Source of the DNA: Pleomorphomonas sp.
GTDB lineage: Bacteria > Pseudomonadota > Alphaproteobacteria > Rhizobiales > Pleomorphomonadaceae
Reading direction: 5' to 3'
Assembly (NCBI GenBank): GCA_029976075.1
Contig: JARKNW010000163.1
Span: 97,480-161,479 of the forward strand
Length of the DNA: 64,000 bases
Positions within the stretch are counted from its first letter, which is position 1, and each line of letters begins with the position of its first letter. Under the pieces are notes generated by a model, which saw nothing but the letters and a program-made list of their open reading frames with translations, searched no databases and was not told the DNA's origin. Shown here in pieces: positions 32,975 through 40,480 of the stretch. The position numbers were made by a program, and so were the translations under genes.

Positions 32975-33400
32975 ATGTCTCGGATACGGTCCTCAAACAC
33001 GTCGCCGGAGCTCGCACTGCGCCGCGCGATGTACGCGATCGGTTTCAGATTCAGGCTTCACCGCAAGGATCTTCCAGGAAGACCCGACATTGTCCTTCCG
33101 CGGTATAGGACTGCCATTTTCGTGCACGGATGTTTCTGGCATCGACACGATGGATGCAAGGTTGCCAGCACGCCAAAGAGCAACACGGAATTTTGGATCG
33201 AGAAATTCGATCGGAATGTGGCCCGCGATGCAAGAGCCAAGCAAATGCTTGAAGAGCAAGGCTGGAGAGTAATCGTAGTATGGGAGTGCGAATTGGGATC
33301 CGCTCGCAAGGCGACCGAGGCTGCACTGCGCGTGGCTAGTGAAGTTTCCGCAAACGGCTCATTTGCACATGCCGGCCAACGGCCGACAATGGATGCATAA
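32975..33400 (+). CDS. vsr: Vsr-type DNA mismatch/nicking endonuclease
   Basis: The 141-residue protein has the very-short-patch-repair signature: MSRIRSSNTSPELALRRAMYAIGFRFRLH, LPGRPDIVLPRYRTAIFVHGCFWHRH (catalytic Asp in PDIV and the FVHGCFWH block with its zinc ligands) and GWRVIVVWECEL. Vsr nicks at T:G mismatches produced by deamination of 5-methylcytosine and usually accompanies a C5-methyltransferase, which is encoded at the start of this operon. In-frame sequence upstream of the ATG still encodes family-like residues (VDFLSPSERSERM) but has no ATG or GTG start. The gap to the preceding stop is 55 bases. Confidence 0.88.
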   Translation: MSRIRSSNTSPELALRRAMYAIGFRFRLHRKDLPGRPDIVLPRYRTAIFVHGCFWHRHDGCKVASTPKSNTEFWIEKFDRNVARDARAKQMLEEQGWRVIVVWECELGSARKATEAALRVASEVSANGSFAHAGQRPTMDA

Positions 33401-33754
33401 ATAGGAACCACCACTTCAGAGAGCGAAGCATCTACGGCAGCCCATTCCCGAACGAAAGAAGGAGTTCGCTGGTTCAATATTCACAACAAAAATCACAACA
33501 TTTCGCAAAATCACTCTAACGACTTATTGCAAAACACAAATTTTCCTCTGCCCGTCCAATCGAGCATCGGTGCGACGGCGAAGATGGGGGTGGCGTAATG
33601 GTTCATTGGATACTTTCGTTGGGTTCCCGCTCCCATAAGCCAAAAGTCTGAAAAAGACGAGGGACTGCCGAGTTCAAACGGCCGAGAACGGCAGCAAATC
33701 GTTTTGGTAGGCATGGGGGCTCGTTATAAGGATACCCAGCCCAGGAGACCGAAC
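33401..33754. other. Intergenic region between vsr and arsC
   Basis: No gene is supported. The part from 33,480 to 33,545 is AT-rich. An inverted repeat CTGCCG/CGGCAG with a 17-base interior lies near 33,665-33,693. A possible -10 (TTATAA) lies about 30 bases before the arsC ATG. No tRNA or obvious attachment repeat is visible, so the right limit of the acquired DNA is uncertain here. Confidence 0.5.
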
Positions 33755-34186
33755 ATGCCCGTTACCGACGTCGTCATCTTTCACAATCCCGACTGCGGCA
33801 CATCGCGCAACGTCGTCCGCATCGTCGAAGCGGCAGGCTACACGCCGACGGTGATCGAGTATCTGAAGACTGGCTGGACCAAGCCACAGCTGCTTGCCCT
33901 GTTCGCCGCCGCCGGTATTAGTCCGCGAGACGCGCTTCGAATCAAGAAGTCGCCCGCGGTCGAACTCGGCCTGACCGACCCAGCGACAGCCGATGACGAG
34001 ATTGTCGAGGCGATGATCGCCCATCCCATCCTCGTCGAGCGGCCGATCGTGGTGACATCCAAGGGCACGGCTCTTTGTCGCCCCAGCGAGAAGGTCTTAG
34101 ACCTTCTGGATCGCCTGCCTTCCGGCCCCTTTGCCAAGGAGGATGGCGAACTGGTGATTGATGCCAACGGCAAGAGGGTCAGCTAA
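33755..34186 (+). CDS. arsC: Arsenate reductase ArsC (glutaredoxin-dependent)
   Basis: The 143-residue enzyme reduces arsenate to arsenite with glutaredoxin and glutathione. The catalytic cysteine lies in HNPDCGTSRN near the N-terminus, and the three arginines of the active site are represented in PRDALRIKK, HPILVERPIV and ALCRPSEKV. Length matches the ArsC/Spx-fold family (about 140). The ATG at 33755 follows AGGAG. It stands alone, without an ars operon, regulator or pump nearby, and is the first core-type gene to the right of the defence cassette. It converges on pyrE. Confidence 0.9.
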   Translation: MPVTDVVIFHNPDCGTSRNVVRIVEAAGYTPTVIEYLKTGWTKPQLLALFAAAGISPRDALRIKKSPAVELGLTDPATADDEIVEAMIAHPILVERPIVVTSKGTALCRPSEKVLDLLDRLPSGPFAKEDGELVIDANGKRVS

Positions 34187-34286
34187 GACTTCTCTCATCG
34201 CGCGCGAGCCACATATGGAAACCCGCGCCACGATCCCGCGAAGGGCAGAGACGAGGCGCCCTTGCCCCGTCCCCGGCAAACAACCA

Positions 34287-34964
34287 TCAAGCCTCGAATG
34301 AGGCCCTGCCCCCATGAGCTGCCGACCATTCGGCCGGTGCATGCAGAAATCTCTCGACCTCGGACAGCATTGCCGCCGGGAAGCGGTTCGAGGCCTTCGC
34401 CTCGGCCAGCACGTCCCACCACGTCGCGAGCGCGTGCAGCGTAATGCCATCGGCGGCCAGCACCTCGGTCGAGGACGGGAAGATGCCATAGTGGAAGACC
34501 ACGAAGGCGTGGCTTACCTTGAGCCCCGCGTCGCGCATCGCCTTGGTGAAGGTGAGCTTGGAGCGGCCATCCGAGGCAAGGTCCTCGACCAGAATGGCGC
34601 GGGCACCCTCCTTGACGTCTCCCTCGATCTGCGCGTTGCGGCCGAAGCCCTTCGGCTTCTTGCGCACGTAAAGCATCGGCAGCTCCAGCCGATCGGACAG
34701 CCAGGCAGCGAACGGAATACCTGCCGTCTCGCCACCGGCTACGGCATCGAGCGACTCGGCACCGATCTCAGAGAGTATGACCTCTTCGGCAAAGGCCATC
34801 AGCCGCTTGCGGAGACGTGGAAAGGAGATGAGCTTGCGGCAGTCGGTATAGACAGGGCTCGCCCAGCCGGAGGTGAAGATATACGGCTTCTCTGGGTTGA
34901 ACTGGATGGCCTCGACCTCAAGCAGAAGGCGGGCGGTCTCGCGAGCAATGAACGACTTGTCCAT
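34287..34964 (-). CDS. pyrE: Orotate phosphoribosyltransferase
   Basis: The 225-residue enzyme converts orotate and PRPP to orotidine 5'-phosphate in de novo pyrimidine synthesis. The PRPP-binding loop is AILVEDLASDGRSKLTFTKA, and the conserved N-terminal part carries IFTSGWASPVYTDCRKLISFP and AGGETAGIPFAAWLS. YVRKKPKGFG is the flexible lysine loop. Length and features match the alphaproteobacterial form. The ATG at 34964 gives the usual N-terminus MDKSFIARETARLLLEVEA. Confidence 0.93.
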   Translation of the reverse strand: MDKSFIARETARLLLEVEAIQFNPEKPYIFTSGWASPVYTDCRKLISFPRLRKRLMAFAEEVILSEIGAESLDAVAGGETAGIPFAAWLSDRLELPMLYVRKKPKGFGRNAQIEGDVKEGARAILVEDLASDGRSKLTFTKAMRDAGLKVSHAFVVFHYGIFPSSTEVLAADGITLHALATWWDVLAEAKASNRFPAAMLSEVERFLHAPAEWSAAHGGRASFEA

Positions 34965-35041
34965 GGGCAGTCCTCTGGCTGATTTGGCCGGCCATAGCAC
35001 AGCTAGCAGTCCCTGTCCCGTCTTTCGCGCTGCCAACAATA

Positions 35042-35077
35042 CAAAACGGCGGCCCTTCGCTCCCGAAGAACCGCCGT
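35042..35077 (-). terminator. Intrinsic terminator downstream of the Sel1-repeat gene
   Basis: On the minus strand a 7-bp stem ACGGCGG / CCGCCGT with an 18-nt interior (itself able to pair TTCG-rich segments) is followed by TTTGT. It lies between the Sel1 gene end (35151) and the pyrE start. Confidence 0.6.
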
Positions 35078-35150
35078 CAGTTGCCCGATGTCCCGGGCAT
35101 GAGTTTTACGCTCCTTGCCGCGAGGCCCGTTCCGGGGCCGGTCGCGTCAA

Positions 35151-35417
35151 TCAATGCAGCGAGATCCACTCGCGCGCTTCGCGCTGAGCCATGGCGATCT
35201 CGGCCGACGACATTTCGATGGCGAGCTCGCGGCGATAGCGGGCCGCACTTTCCGAGCCGCGGAAAGCAGCAATATTGAACCACTTGTGGGCTTCGATGAG
35301 GTTCTGCTCGACATCGCGGCCGACGGCATACATCACGCCGAGTTCGTAAAGGATATCGCTAGTGGCACCGGCACCGCCGGAGAGTTGATCGATCGAATTC
35401 AGTTCAAGACGAGCCAT
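35151..35417 (-). CDS. Small Sel1-repeat (TPR-like) protein
   Basis: The 88-residue protein starts MARLELNSIDQLSGGAG and contains one Sel1-type helix pair (ILYELGVMYAVGRDVEQNLIEAHKWFNIAAFRGSESA), with the LGxMYxxGxGVxxDxxxAxxWxxxAAxxG spacing. Single-repeat proteins of this size are common in Rhizobiales and their function is unknown; Sel1 repeats usually mediate protein contacts. Upstream (35,418-35,520) an AT-rich stretch probably holds its promoter, with a hairpin-like TCTTCAGAAAACGAAGA segment inside the longer frame. Confidence 0.75.
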   Translation of the reverse strand: MARLELNSIDQLSGGAGATSDILYELGVMYAVGRDVEQNLIEAHKWFNIAAFRGSESAARYRRELAIEMSSAEIAMAQREAREWISLH

Positions 35418-35767
35418 GATGACATTCCCTGTTTTCGTATTATCCGAGGTCTTTCGCCTCGCATCTTCGTTTTCTGAAGATGTGATCATGCTGCGCCAAT
35501 TGATTAAAAAGCAGATTAAATTGCAGACTTAACGAGAGAACAACAAAATCTGAATCGAAGGTTATCTTTAACGCTCGTCAACCATCGATTCTCCGGACTT
35601 CCGCGATTCTTGAGCCATCCTCAGCTTTGCTTTGCTCACCCCACGGAAACCAAGGATTCACCAAGGACTCAGTACATCGAAAAAAGCGCTGGACGCCAAA
35701 AAGCAAAACCGCCCCCGGCCAGGAAGGGCCGGAAGCGGCAGGAGGATTGCTCTTACGGAGAAATTGA

Positions 35768-36475
35768 TCAGCGGGCGCGCTGGTTGAAAAGAACCTTCTG
35801 GGCTTCCTTGTCGTCGGCAAGATTGCTGGGGGGCGTCGGAGCGGTAATGGCGAGGGCCTTGGCAACCGCAGGCCGACTCGATACCCGGTCGATCCAGGCC
35901 ATCACGTGGGGGAACTCGGCGGCCTCTATTCCCTGCCGCTCCCAACCACGCGCCCAGCCGATGCAGGCGATATCGACGATCGAGTAGTCGCCGCAGATGT
36001 AGTCCTTGCCGGCCAACTGCTTTTCAAGCACGCCGTAGAGGCGGTGCGTCTCATCGCGGTAGCGCTTGATGGCGTAGGGAATCTTCTCCGGAGCGTAGAG
36101 GGCGAAATGATGGTTCTGGCCGAGCATCGGGCCGAAGCCGGCCATCTGCCACATCAGCCACTGTTCCACCTCGACGCGGCCACGCTCGTCCTGCGGATAG
36201 AGCTTGCCGAACTTGCGCCCGAGATAGAGCAAAATAGCACCCGACTCGAACACCGATATCGGCTTGCCATCCGGTCCCTCGGGATCAATGATCGCCGGCA
36301 TCTTGTTGTTGGGCGAAAACGCCAGGAACTCGGGCTTGAACTGATCGCCCTTGCCGATGTTGATGAAATGGAGATTGTAGGGAACGCCGAGTTCCTCGAG
36401 CATGATGGTGATCTTGTGGCCGTTGGGTGTCGGCCAGTAGTAGACGTCGATCGGCTTGGTCTGGTTCGCGGTCAT
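35768..36475 (-). CDS. Glutathione S-transferase family protein (YghU/YfcG-like)
   Basis: The 235-residue protein has an N-terminal thioredoxin-like GST domain (IDVYYWPTPNGHKITIMLEELGVPYNLHFINIGKG) with the substrate-binding SVFESGAILLYLG block, and a C-terminal helical GST domain (QWLMWQMAGFGPMLGQNHHF). The TPNGHK start and the absence of a catalytic cysteine at the usual site match the Nu-class disulphide-bond oxidoreductases YfcG/YghU. The ATG at 36475 is chosen because GAGGAG lies six bases before it; 36481 is an alternative. It is monocistronic. Confidence 0.88.
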   Translation of the reverse strand: MTANQTKPIDVYYWPTPNGHKITIMLEELGVPYNLHFINIGKGDQFKPEFLAFSPNNKMPAIIDPEGPDGKPISVFESGAILLYLGRKFGKLYPQDERGRVEVEQWLMWQMAGFGPMLGQNHHFALYAPEKIPYAIKRYRDETHRLYGVLEKQLAGKDYICGDYSIVDIACIGWARGWERQGIEAAEFPHVMAWIDRVSSRPAVAKALAITAPTPPSNLADDKEAQKVLFNQRAR

Positions 36476-36591
36476 CGGCATCTCCTCGCCTGTTTCCGAA
36501 ATCGGCTTGAGGCGTGCAGCATATTGATCTGTCACCGCCGCGAAAAGTGTCTGGCGATGAACTCACCGTGTTCACGCAAGTCCGGCCTCGT

Positions 36592-36909
36592 TCAACTTAT
36601 CTCCTGTTCAACGACAACACCGATCACCGTACCCTGTCGACGAATAATGCGGATATGGTAGCGCCGGTGATCAGCCTCGTCCTCCAGCAGGAGTTCGAGC
36701 GGCAGCGGGCGTTCCTCGACGAGGGTAAGCCTCGCCCCGCCCGCAGAGCGGTCGCGGATCACGCAGTCGACGAGTCGCCGCCCGTCACGACCACGCAGTA
36801 CGCCGGCTCTCAGTCGCGTCCGGCGACGGTCTTCTCCGCGGCGATCAGATGAATTGGAATCGGTCACGACATGGCTCGGTGGGAGTGCATGTCGCAACTC
36901 TCCGGCCAT
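36592..36909 (-). CDS. PilZ-domain protein
   Basis: The 105-residue product carries the c-di-GMP binding pattern of PilZ domains: a basic RRGEDRRRTRLR stretch followed by IRDRSAGGARL, which fits the (D/N)xSxxG motif. The rest is beta-rich. It follows motB by 28 bases on the same strand, so it is probably co-transcribed with the motor genes and may couple c-di-GMP to motility, as YcgR does in enterics, though that protein has an extra domain that is missing here. Confidence 0.8.
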   Translation of the reverse strand: MAGELRHALPPSHVVTDSNSSDRRGEDRRRTRLRAGVLRGRDGRRLVDCVIRDRSAGGARLTLVEERPLPLELLLEDEADHRRYHIRIIRRQGTVIGVVVEQEIS

Positions 36910-36937
36910 GCGCTTGTGCCAACCTTGCGAAACAGGC

Positions 36938-37801
36938 TCAGAATGGGCTGTCGCTCGGCATCGCCGGCGCTTCCTTGAGCAGCACCAGTTCGATACGGCG
37001 GTTGCCCGACAGGAAGGGATCGTCCGGGAACATCGGATCCTTGTCCGCCACGCCGATGACCTGAGCAAGGCTGCCAGCCCCCAGGCCGAAGCTGCCGAGA
37101 ATCTCCGCCGTGGTGATCGCCCGCTGGGCCGACAGCGCCCACGCGGCCCCGCCAGGGACGGCCATGTCGCCGGTCGATTCGGTGTGCCCGATGATCTGAA
37201 GCCGCCCGGGCATCTGCTGGATCACCGGAGCGATGCGCGACAGCAGAATCTTCATGCGATCGGTCGGCTGGCTCGACTGCGAGGCGAACATCGGCCGACC
37301 GTCCTGATCGATGATGGAGATATGCAGGCCATCGTTGGCGACGTTGAGGATGATCTGCTTGGAGAGCTCGGCATAGTCGGGCAAGTCCTGCAGTGCCTGG
37401 CGCAGCGACTCCGACGCGGTCAGATACTCTCGCGGCTTGCTCTCGGCAGCCTTCTCGAACCGGTTGGTATTGACCTCCGGCCCCTGCTTTTCATACTTGT
37501 CATTGAAATCGCTGGCGAACTCAACCGCATCGGAAAGCGACATCGGCTGAACGTTGCGCAGATACTTGCGCTCCGGCAAGCCGTTCTGCTCGATCATGCC
37601 GGCGGGCCGCTGTACGGACTGGTAGCCGAAGGCGTCACGCATGGAGCCAGCGGCGTCGTGCAGCTTCTGCTCATCCTGGCTGGAAAACGACACGATCATC
37701 ACGAAGAGCGCCATCAAGAGGCTCATCAGGTCGGCAAAGGTGATGACCCATGGCGCACCACCATGTCCGCCGCCGCCGCCACCCTTCTTCTTGCCGCTCA
37801 T
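36938..37801 (-). CDS. motB: Flagellar motor stator protein MotB-like
   Basis: The 287-residue protein has a short glycine-rich cytoplasmic N-terminus, one membrane helix (WVITFADLMSLLMALFVMIVSFSS) with the proton-carrying Asp in TFADLM, a plug-like linker, and a C-terminal OmpA-like peptidoglycan-binding domain (GRLQIIGHTESTGDM, then LGAGSLAQVIGVADKDPM and NRRIELVLLKE). Length and layout match MotB of alphaproteobacteria. It lies 36 bases after motA. The pair forms the ion-conducting stator anchored to the cell wall. Confidence 0.88.
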   Translation of the reverse strand: MSGKKKGGGGGGHGGAPWVITFADLMSLLMALFVMIVSFSSQDEQKLHDAAGSMRDAFGYQSVQRPAGMIEQNGLPERKYLRNVQPMSLSDAVEFASDFNDKYEKQGPEVNTNRFEKAAESKPREYLTASESLRQALQDLPDYAELSKQIILNVANDGLHISIIDQDGRPMFASQSSQPTDRMKILLSRIAPVIQQMPGRLQIIGHTESTGDMAVPGGAAWALSAQRAITTAEILGSFGLGAGSLAQVIGVADKDPMFPDDPFLSGNRRIELVLLKEAPAMPSDSPF

Positions 37802-37837
37802 GCCGCCGCCCTTCCGTGTCTGCGCTCAATCCGACCG

Positions 37838-38617
37838 TCAGGCCGCTTCCTTCTCGGCCTCGGCCTTGGCGCGATGCTTCAGCGGCAAGTAGGAGAGAAG
37901 CTCCTCGTGCACCTGCTTGGGGCTCTTGTTCTCGCGGATCAGCAATACGGCGTCGATGATCATCGACTGGATTTCCGCCTCATGGTTGGCCCGGTTGGCC
38001 AACTTGTCGGAAATCGGCGCGGCCATGACGTTGGCGATCACCGCGCCGTAGAGCGTGGTCAGAAGCGCGATCGACATGGCCGGACCAATCTGCTTGGGGT
38101 CGGACATATGGGCGAACAGCGACACAAGACCGATGATGGTACCCACCATGCCCATTCCGGGTGCGGCCTCGGCGATCTTCGCCCAGGCGGTGTGCCCCAT
38201 GTGCAAACGCTCGTGCTGCAGGTCACGCTCGCGTTCGAGAACGTGCTGAATGGTCTCGCCGGAATAACCGTCGGCGATCATCTGAATGGCTTTTTTCAGG
38301 AAAGGCTCGTCGATCTCCAGCTTTTCCAGACCGAGAGGACCCTGCTTGCGCGCCACTTCGGCGATTTCCGTCAACTGATCGAGCAGATGGAAAGTGTCAT
38401 GCGTCTTGTACATGACCGCTTCCTTGAAGCCGCCGAAAACGGCTATCGGGAAGGTCTTCAAAGTGTAGCGGCCGAGCAGCGCCACCAGGGCGCCCACGAT
38501 CACGACGTTGGTCGCCAGCAGGTTCATGAACATCATGATGTTCGAACCTTCCAGCACGACGGCCATGTAAAGCACGCCGAAACCGCCGAAAACGCCGAGA
38601 AGGGTTGCAATATCCAT
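37838..38617 (-). CDS. motA: Flagellar motor stator protein MotA-like
   Basis: The 259-residue protein has four predicted membrane helices (residues about 1-20, 30-50, 155-175 and 190-210) and a large cytoplasmic loop between the second and third. The MotA/PomA signature AAPGMGMVGTIIGLVSLF followed by GPAMSIALLTTLYGAVIANVMAAPI is clear. It carries ions with MotB to drive rotation. The layout is closer to PomA-type MotA (about 255 residues) than to the E. coli protein. ATG 38617 gives a proper first membrane helix. Confidence 0.87.
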   Translation of the reverse strand: MDIATLLGVFGGFGVLYMAVVLEGSNIMMFMNLLATNVVIVGALVALLGRYTLKTFPIAVFGGFKEAVMYKTHDTFHLLDQLTEIAEVARKQGPLGLEKLEIDEPFLKKAIQMIADGYSGETIQHVLERERDLQHERLHMGHTAWAKIAEAAPGMGMVGTIIGLVSLFAHMSDPKQIGPAMSIALLTTLYGAVIANVMAAPISDKLANRANHEAEIQSMIIDAVLLIRENKSPKQVHEELLSYLPLKHRAKAEAEKEAA

Positions 38618-38750
38618 CGGTCGCTCAAACCGGGGGGAATGAGACAAGCAAGGCGGCTCTCGCCGCGGAACCCCGGCCTGCCAACAGTAAGGACGTTGGG
38701 GATAAGGTAGGCTTAACGAACAGGGTTAATCAAACCTTCCGCGTCATAGC

Positions 38751-38774
38751 AAAAGGGCGACCCGAAGGCCGCCC
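38751..38774 (-). terminator. Intrinsic terminator of gatB
   Basis: On the minus strand an 8-bp stem GGGCGGCC / GGTCGCCC closes a TTCG tetraloop and is followed by TTTT. It lies 53 bases after the gatB stop. Confidence 0.8.
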
Positions 38775-38826
38775 TCACGCAAATTGCTTAGGAAGAACGG
38801 CAGCTTGTGCCGCCCTCCCCCACGGG

Positions 38827-40305
38827 TCATTCAATGCCGAGCTTGCGCTTAACGAGGTCGTTGACGGCCTGCGGGTTGGCCTTGCCACCGGTCGCCTTCA
38901 TCACCTGACCAACGAACCAGCCGCTCAGCGTCGGCTTCGCCTTGGCTTGCTCGGCCTTGTCTGGATTGGCGGCGATCACCTCGTCGACGGCCTTCTCGAT
39001 GGCTCCGGTGTCGGTGACCTGTTTGAGACCGCGCTCCTCGACCAGCTTCTTCGGATCGCCGCCTTCGGTGTAGACGATCTCGAACAGATCCTTGGCAATC
39101 TTGCCGGAGATCGTGCCGTCGCCGATCAGATCGACAATGGCACCGAGTTGCGCCGGCGAAACGGGCGAGGCCTCGATGCCCTTGCCATCCTTGTTGAGGC
39201 GGCCGAACAACTCGTTGATCATGAAATTGGCAACGGCCTTGCCGTCGCGACTCTTGGCGACCTGCTCGTAATAGTCGGCCGAGGCCCGCTCGAGCGTCAG
39301 CACCATGGCATCATAGGGGGTGATGCCATACTCAGTCACGAAGCGAGCCTTCTTCTCGTCGGGCAGCTCCGGGAGACTGGCCTTGAGGCGTTCCACCCAG
39401 GCCGGGTCGAGCTCGAGCGGCAAAAGGTCGGGATCGGGGAAATAGCGATAATCGTGCGCTTCTTCCTTGGAGCGCATCGAACGCGTCTCGCCCTTGCTGG
39501 GATCGTAGAGACGGGTCTCCTGATCAATCTTGCCGCCGTCCTCGATGATCCCGATCTGGCGACGCGCTTCATATTCGACGGCCTGCGCGGCAAAGCGCAT
39601 GGAGTTGACGTTTTTGATCTCGCAGCGCGTGCCGAGCGGATCACCGGGCTTGCGAACCGACACGTTGATGTCGGCGCGCATGGAGCCCTCTTCCATGTTG
39701 CCATCGCAGGTGCCGAGATAGCGCAGGATGGTACGAAGCTTGGCGAGATAGACCTTCACCTCTTCCGACGAACGGAGATCCGGCTTGGAGACGATCTCCA
39801 TCAACGCCACGCCCGAACGGTTGAGATCGACGAAGGACATGGTCGGATGCTGGTCGTGGATCGACTTGCCGGCGTCCTGCTCAAGGTGCAGTCGCTCGAT
39901 GCCTATCTCGACCACACCCTCTGGCATGTCGAGCAGCACCTGGCCCTCTCCCACGATCGGCTGCTTGTACTGGCTGATCTGGTAGCCCTGCGGCAAGTCG
40001 GGATAGAAGTAGTTCTTCCGATCGAACACGGAATAGAGATTGATGGCCGCCTTAAGGCCAAGACCGGTGCGAATGGCCTGCGCCACGCACTCCTCGTTGA
40101 TCACCGGCAGCATACCCGGCATTGCCGCATCGACGAGGGAAACATGCATGTTCGGCTCGGCGCCGAAGACGGCGGATGCGCCGGAGAACAGCTTGGCATT
40201 GGAGGTGACCTGCGCGTGCACCTCGAGGCCGATGATGACTTCCCAATCACCGGTAGCGCCCTTGATGAGCTTCTTGGGATCGGGGGTACGAACTGCCATG
40301 TTCAT
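38827..40305 (-). CDS. gatB: Asp-tRNA(Asn)/Glu-tRNA(Gln) amidotransferase subunit B
   Basis: The 492-residue kinase/amidase subunit activates mischarged Glu-tRNA(Gln) or Asp-tRNA(Asn) with ATP. The N-terminal cradle starts WEVIIGLEVHAQVTSNAKLFSGA and includes NVSLVDAAMPGMLP-type sequence (here MHVSLVDAAMPGMLPVINEECV) and DKKNYFYPDLPQGYQISQ-like text. The C-terminal YqeY tail is present (ANPDKAEQAKAKPTLSGWFVGQVMKATGGKANP). It works with GatA and GatC, which are encoded 1.7 kb upstream on the same strand, separated by a phytase-like gene. Confidence 0.96.
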   Translation of the reverse strand: MNMAVRTPDPKKLIKGATGDWEVIIGLEVHAQVTSNAKLFSGASAVFGAEPNMHVSLVDAAMPGMLPVINEECVAQAIRTGLGLKAAINLYSVFDRKNYFYPDLPQGYQISQYKQPIVGEGQVLLDMPEGVVEIGIERLHLEQDAGKSIHDQHPTMSFVDLNRSGVALMEIVSKPDLRSSEEVKVYLAKLRTILRYLGTCDGNMEEGSMRADINVSVRKPGDPLGTRCEIKNVNSMRFAAQAVEYEARRQIGIIEDGGKIDQETRLYDPSKGETRSMRSKEEAHDYRYFPDPDLLPLELDPAWVERLKASLPELPDEKKARFVTEYGITPYDAMVLTLERASADYYEQVAKSRDGKAVANFMINELFGRLNKDGKGIEASPVSPAQLGAIVDLIGDGTISGKIAKDLFEIVYTEGGDPKKLVEERGLKQVTDTGAIEKAVDEVIAANPDKAEQAKAKPTLSGWFVGQVMKATGGKANPQAVNDLVKRKLGIE

Positions 40306-40427
40306 GGGGGTCTCTCGGATCGGTCAGACGACATCTATCTGGCGGGATAGCCCGTTTTGCTTCGGAGGTAAACGGGAAAGGCGCGCCAGTCCAGCACGTC
40401 GTCAGCAAGAGAGCGACCCGAAAACGG

Positions 40428-40455
40428 CAAAGGGCGCCGCATCGGCGCGGCGCCC
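40428..40455 (-). terminator. Intrinsic terminator of the phytase-like gene
   Basis: On the minus strand a 9-bp GC stem GGGCGCCGC / GCGGCGCCC with a 6-nt loop is followed by a short T-run (TTTG). It lies between the esterase-like gene (stop 40481) and gatB. Confidence 0.7.
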
Positions 40456-40480
40456 TCCACAAACTTCATACCGAAAGGGA

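Noticed and set aside
22486..33400. BREX or DISARM assignment of the defence cassette
   Set aside because: There is no PglZ, BrxL, Lon-like protease, DUF1998 helicase or phospholipase-D gene; the methyltransferase is C5-type and the large ATPase has a nuclease motif, which fits a Dpt-like arrangement better.
36854..40350. Two long plus-strand frames (618 and 581 codons)
   Set aside because: They are shadows of motB/motA and gatB, whose products show complete family signatures.
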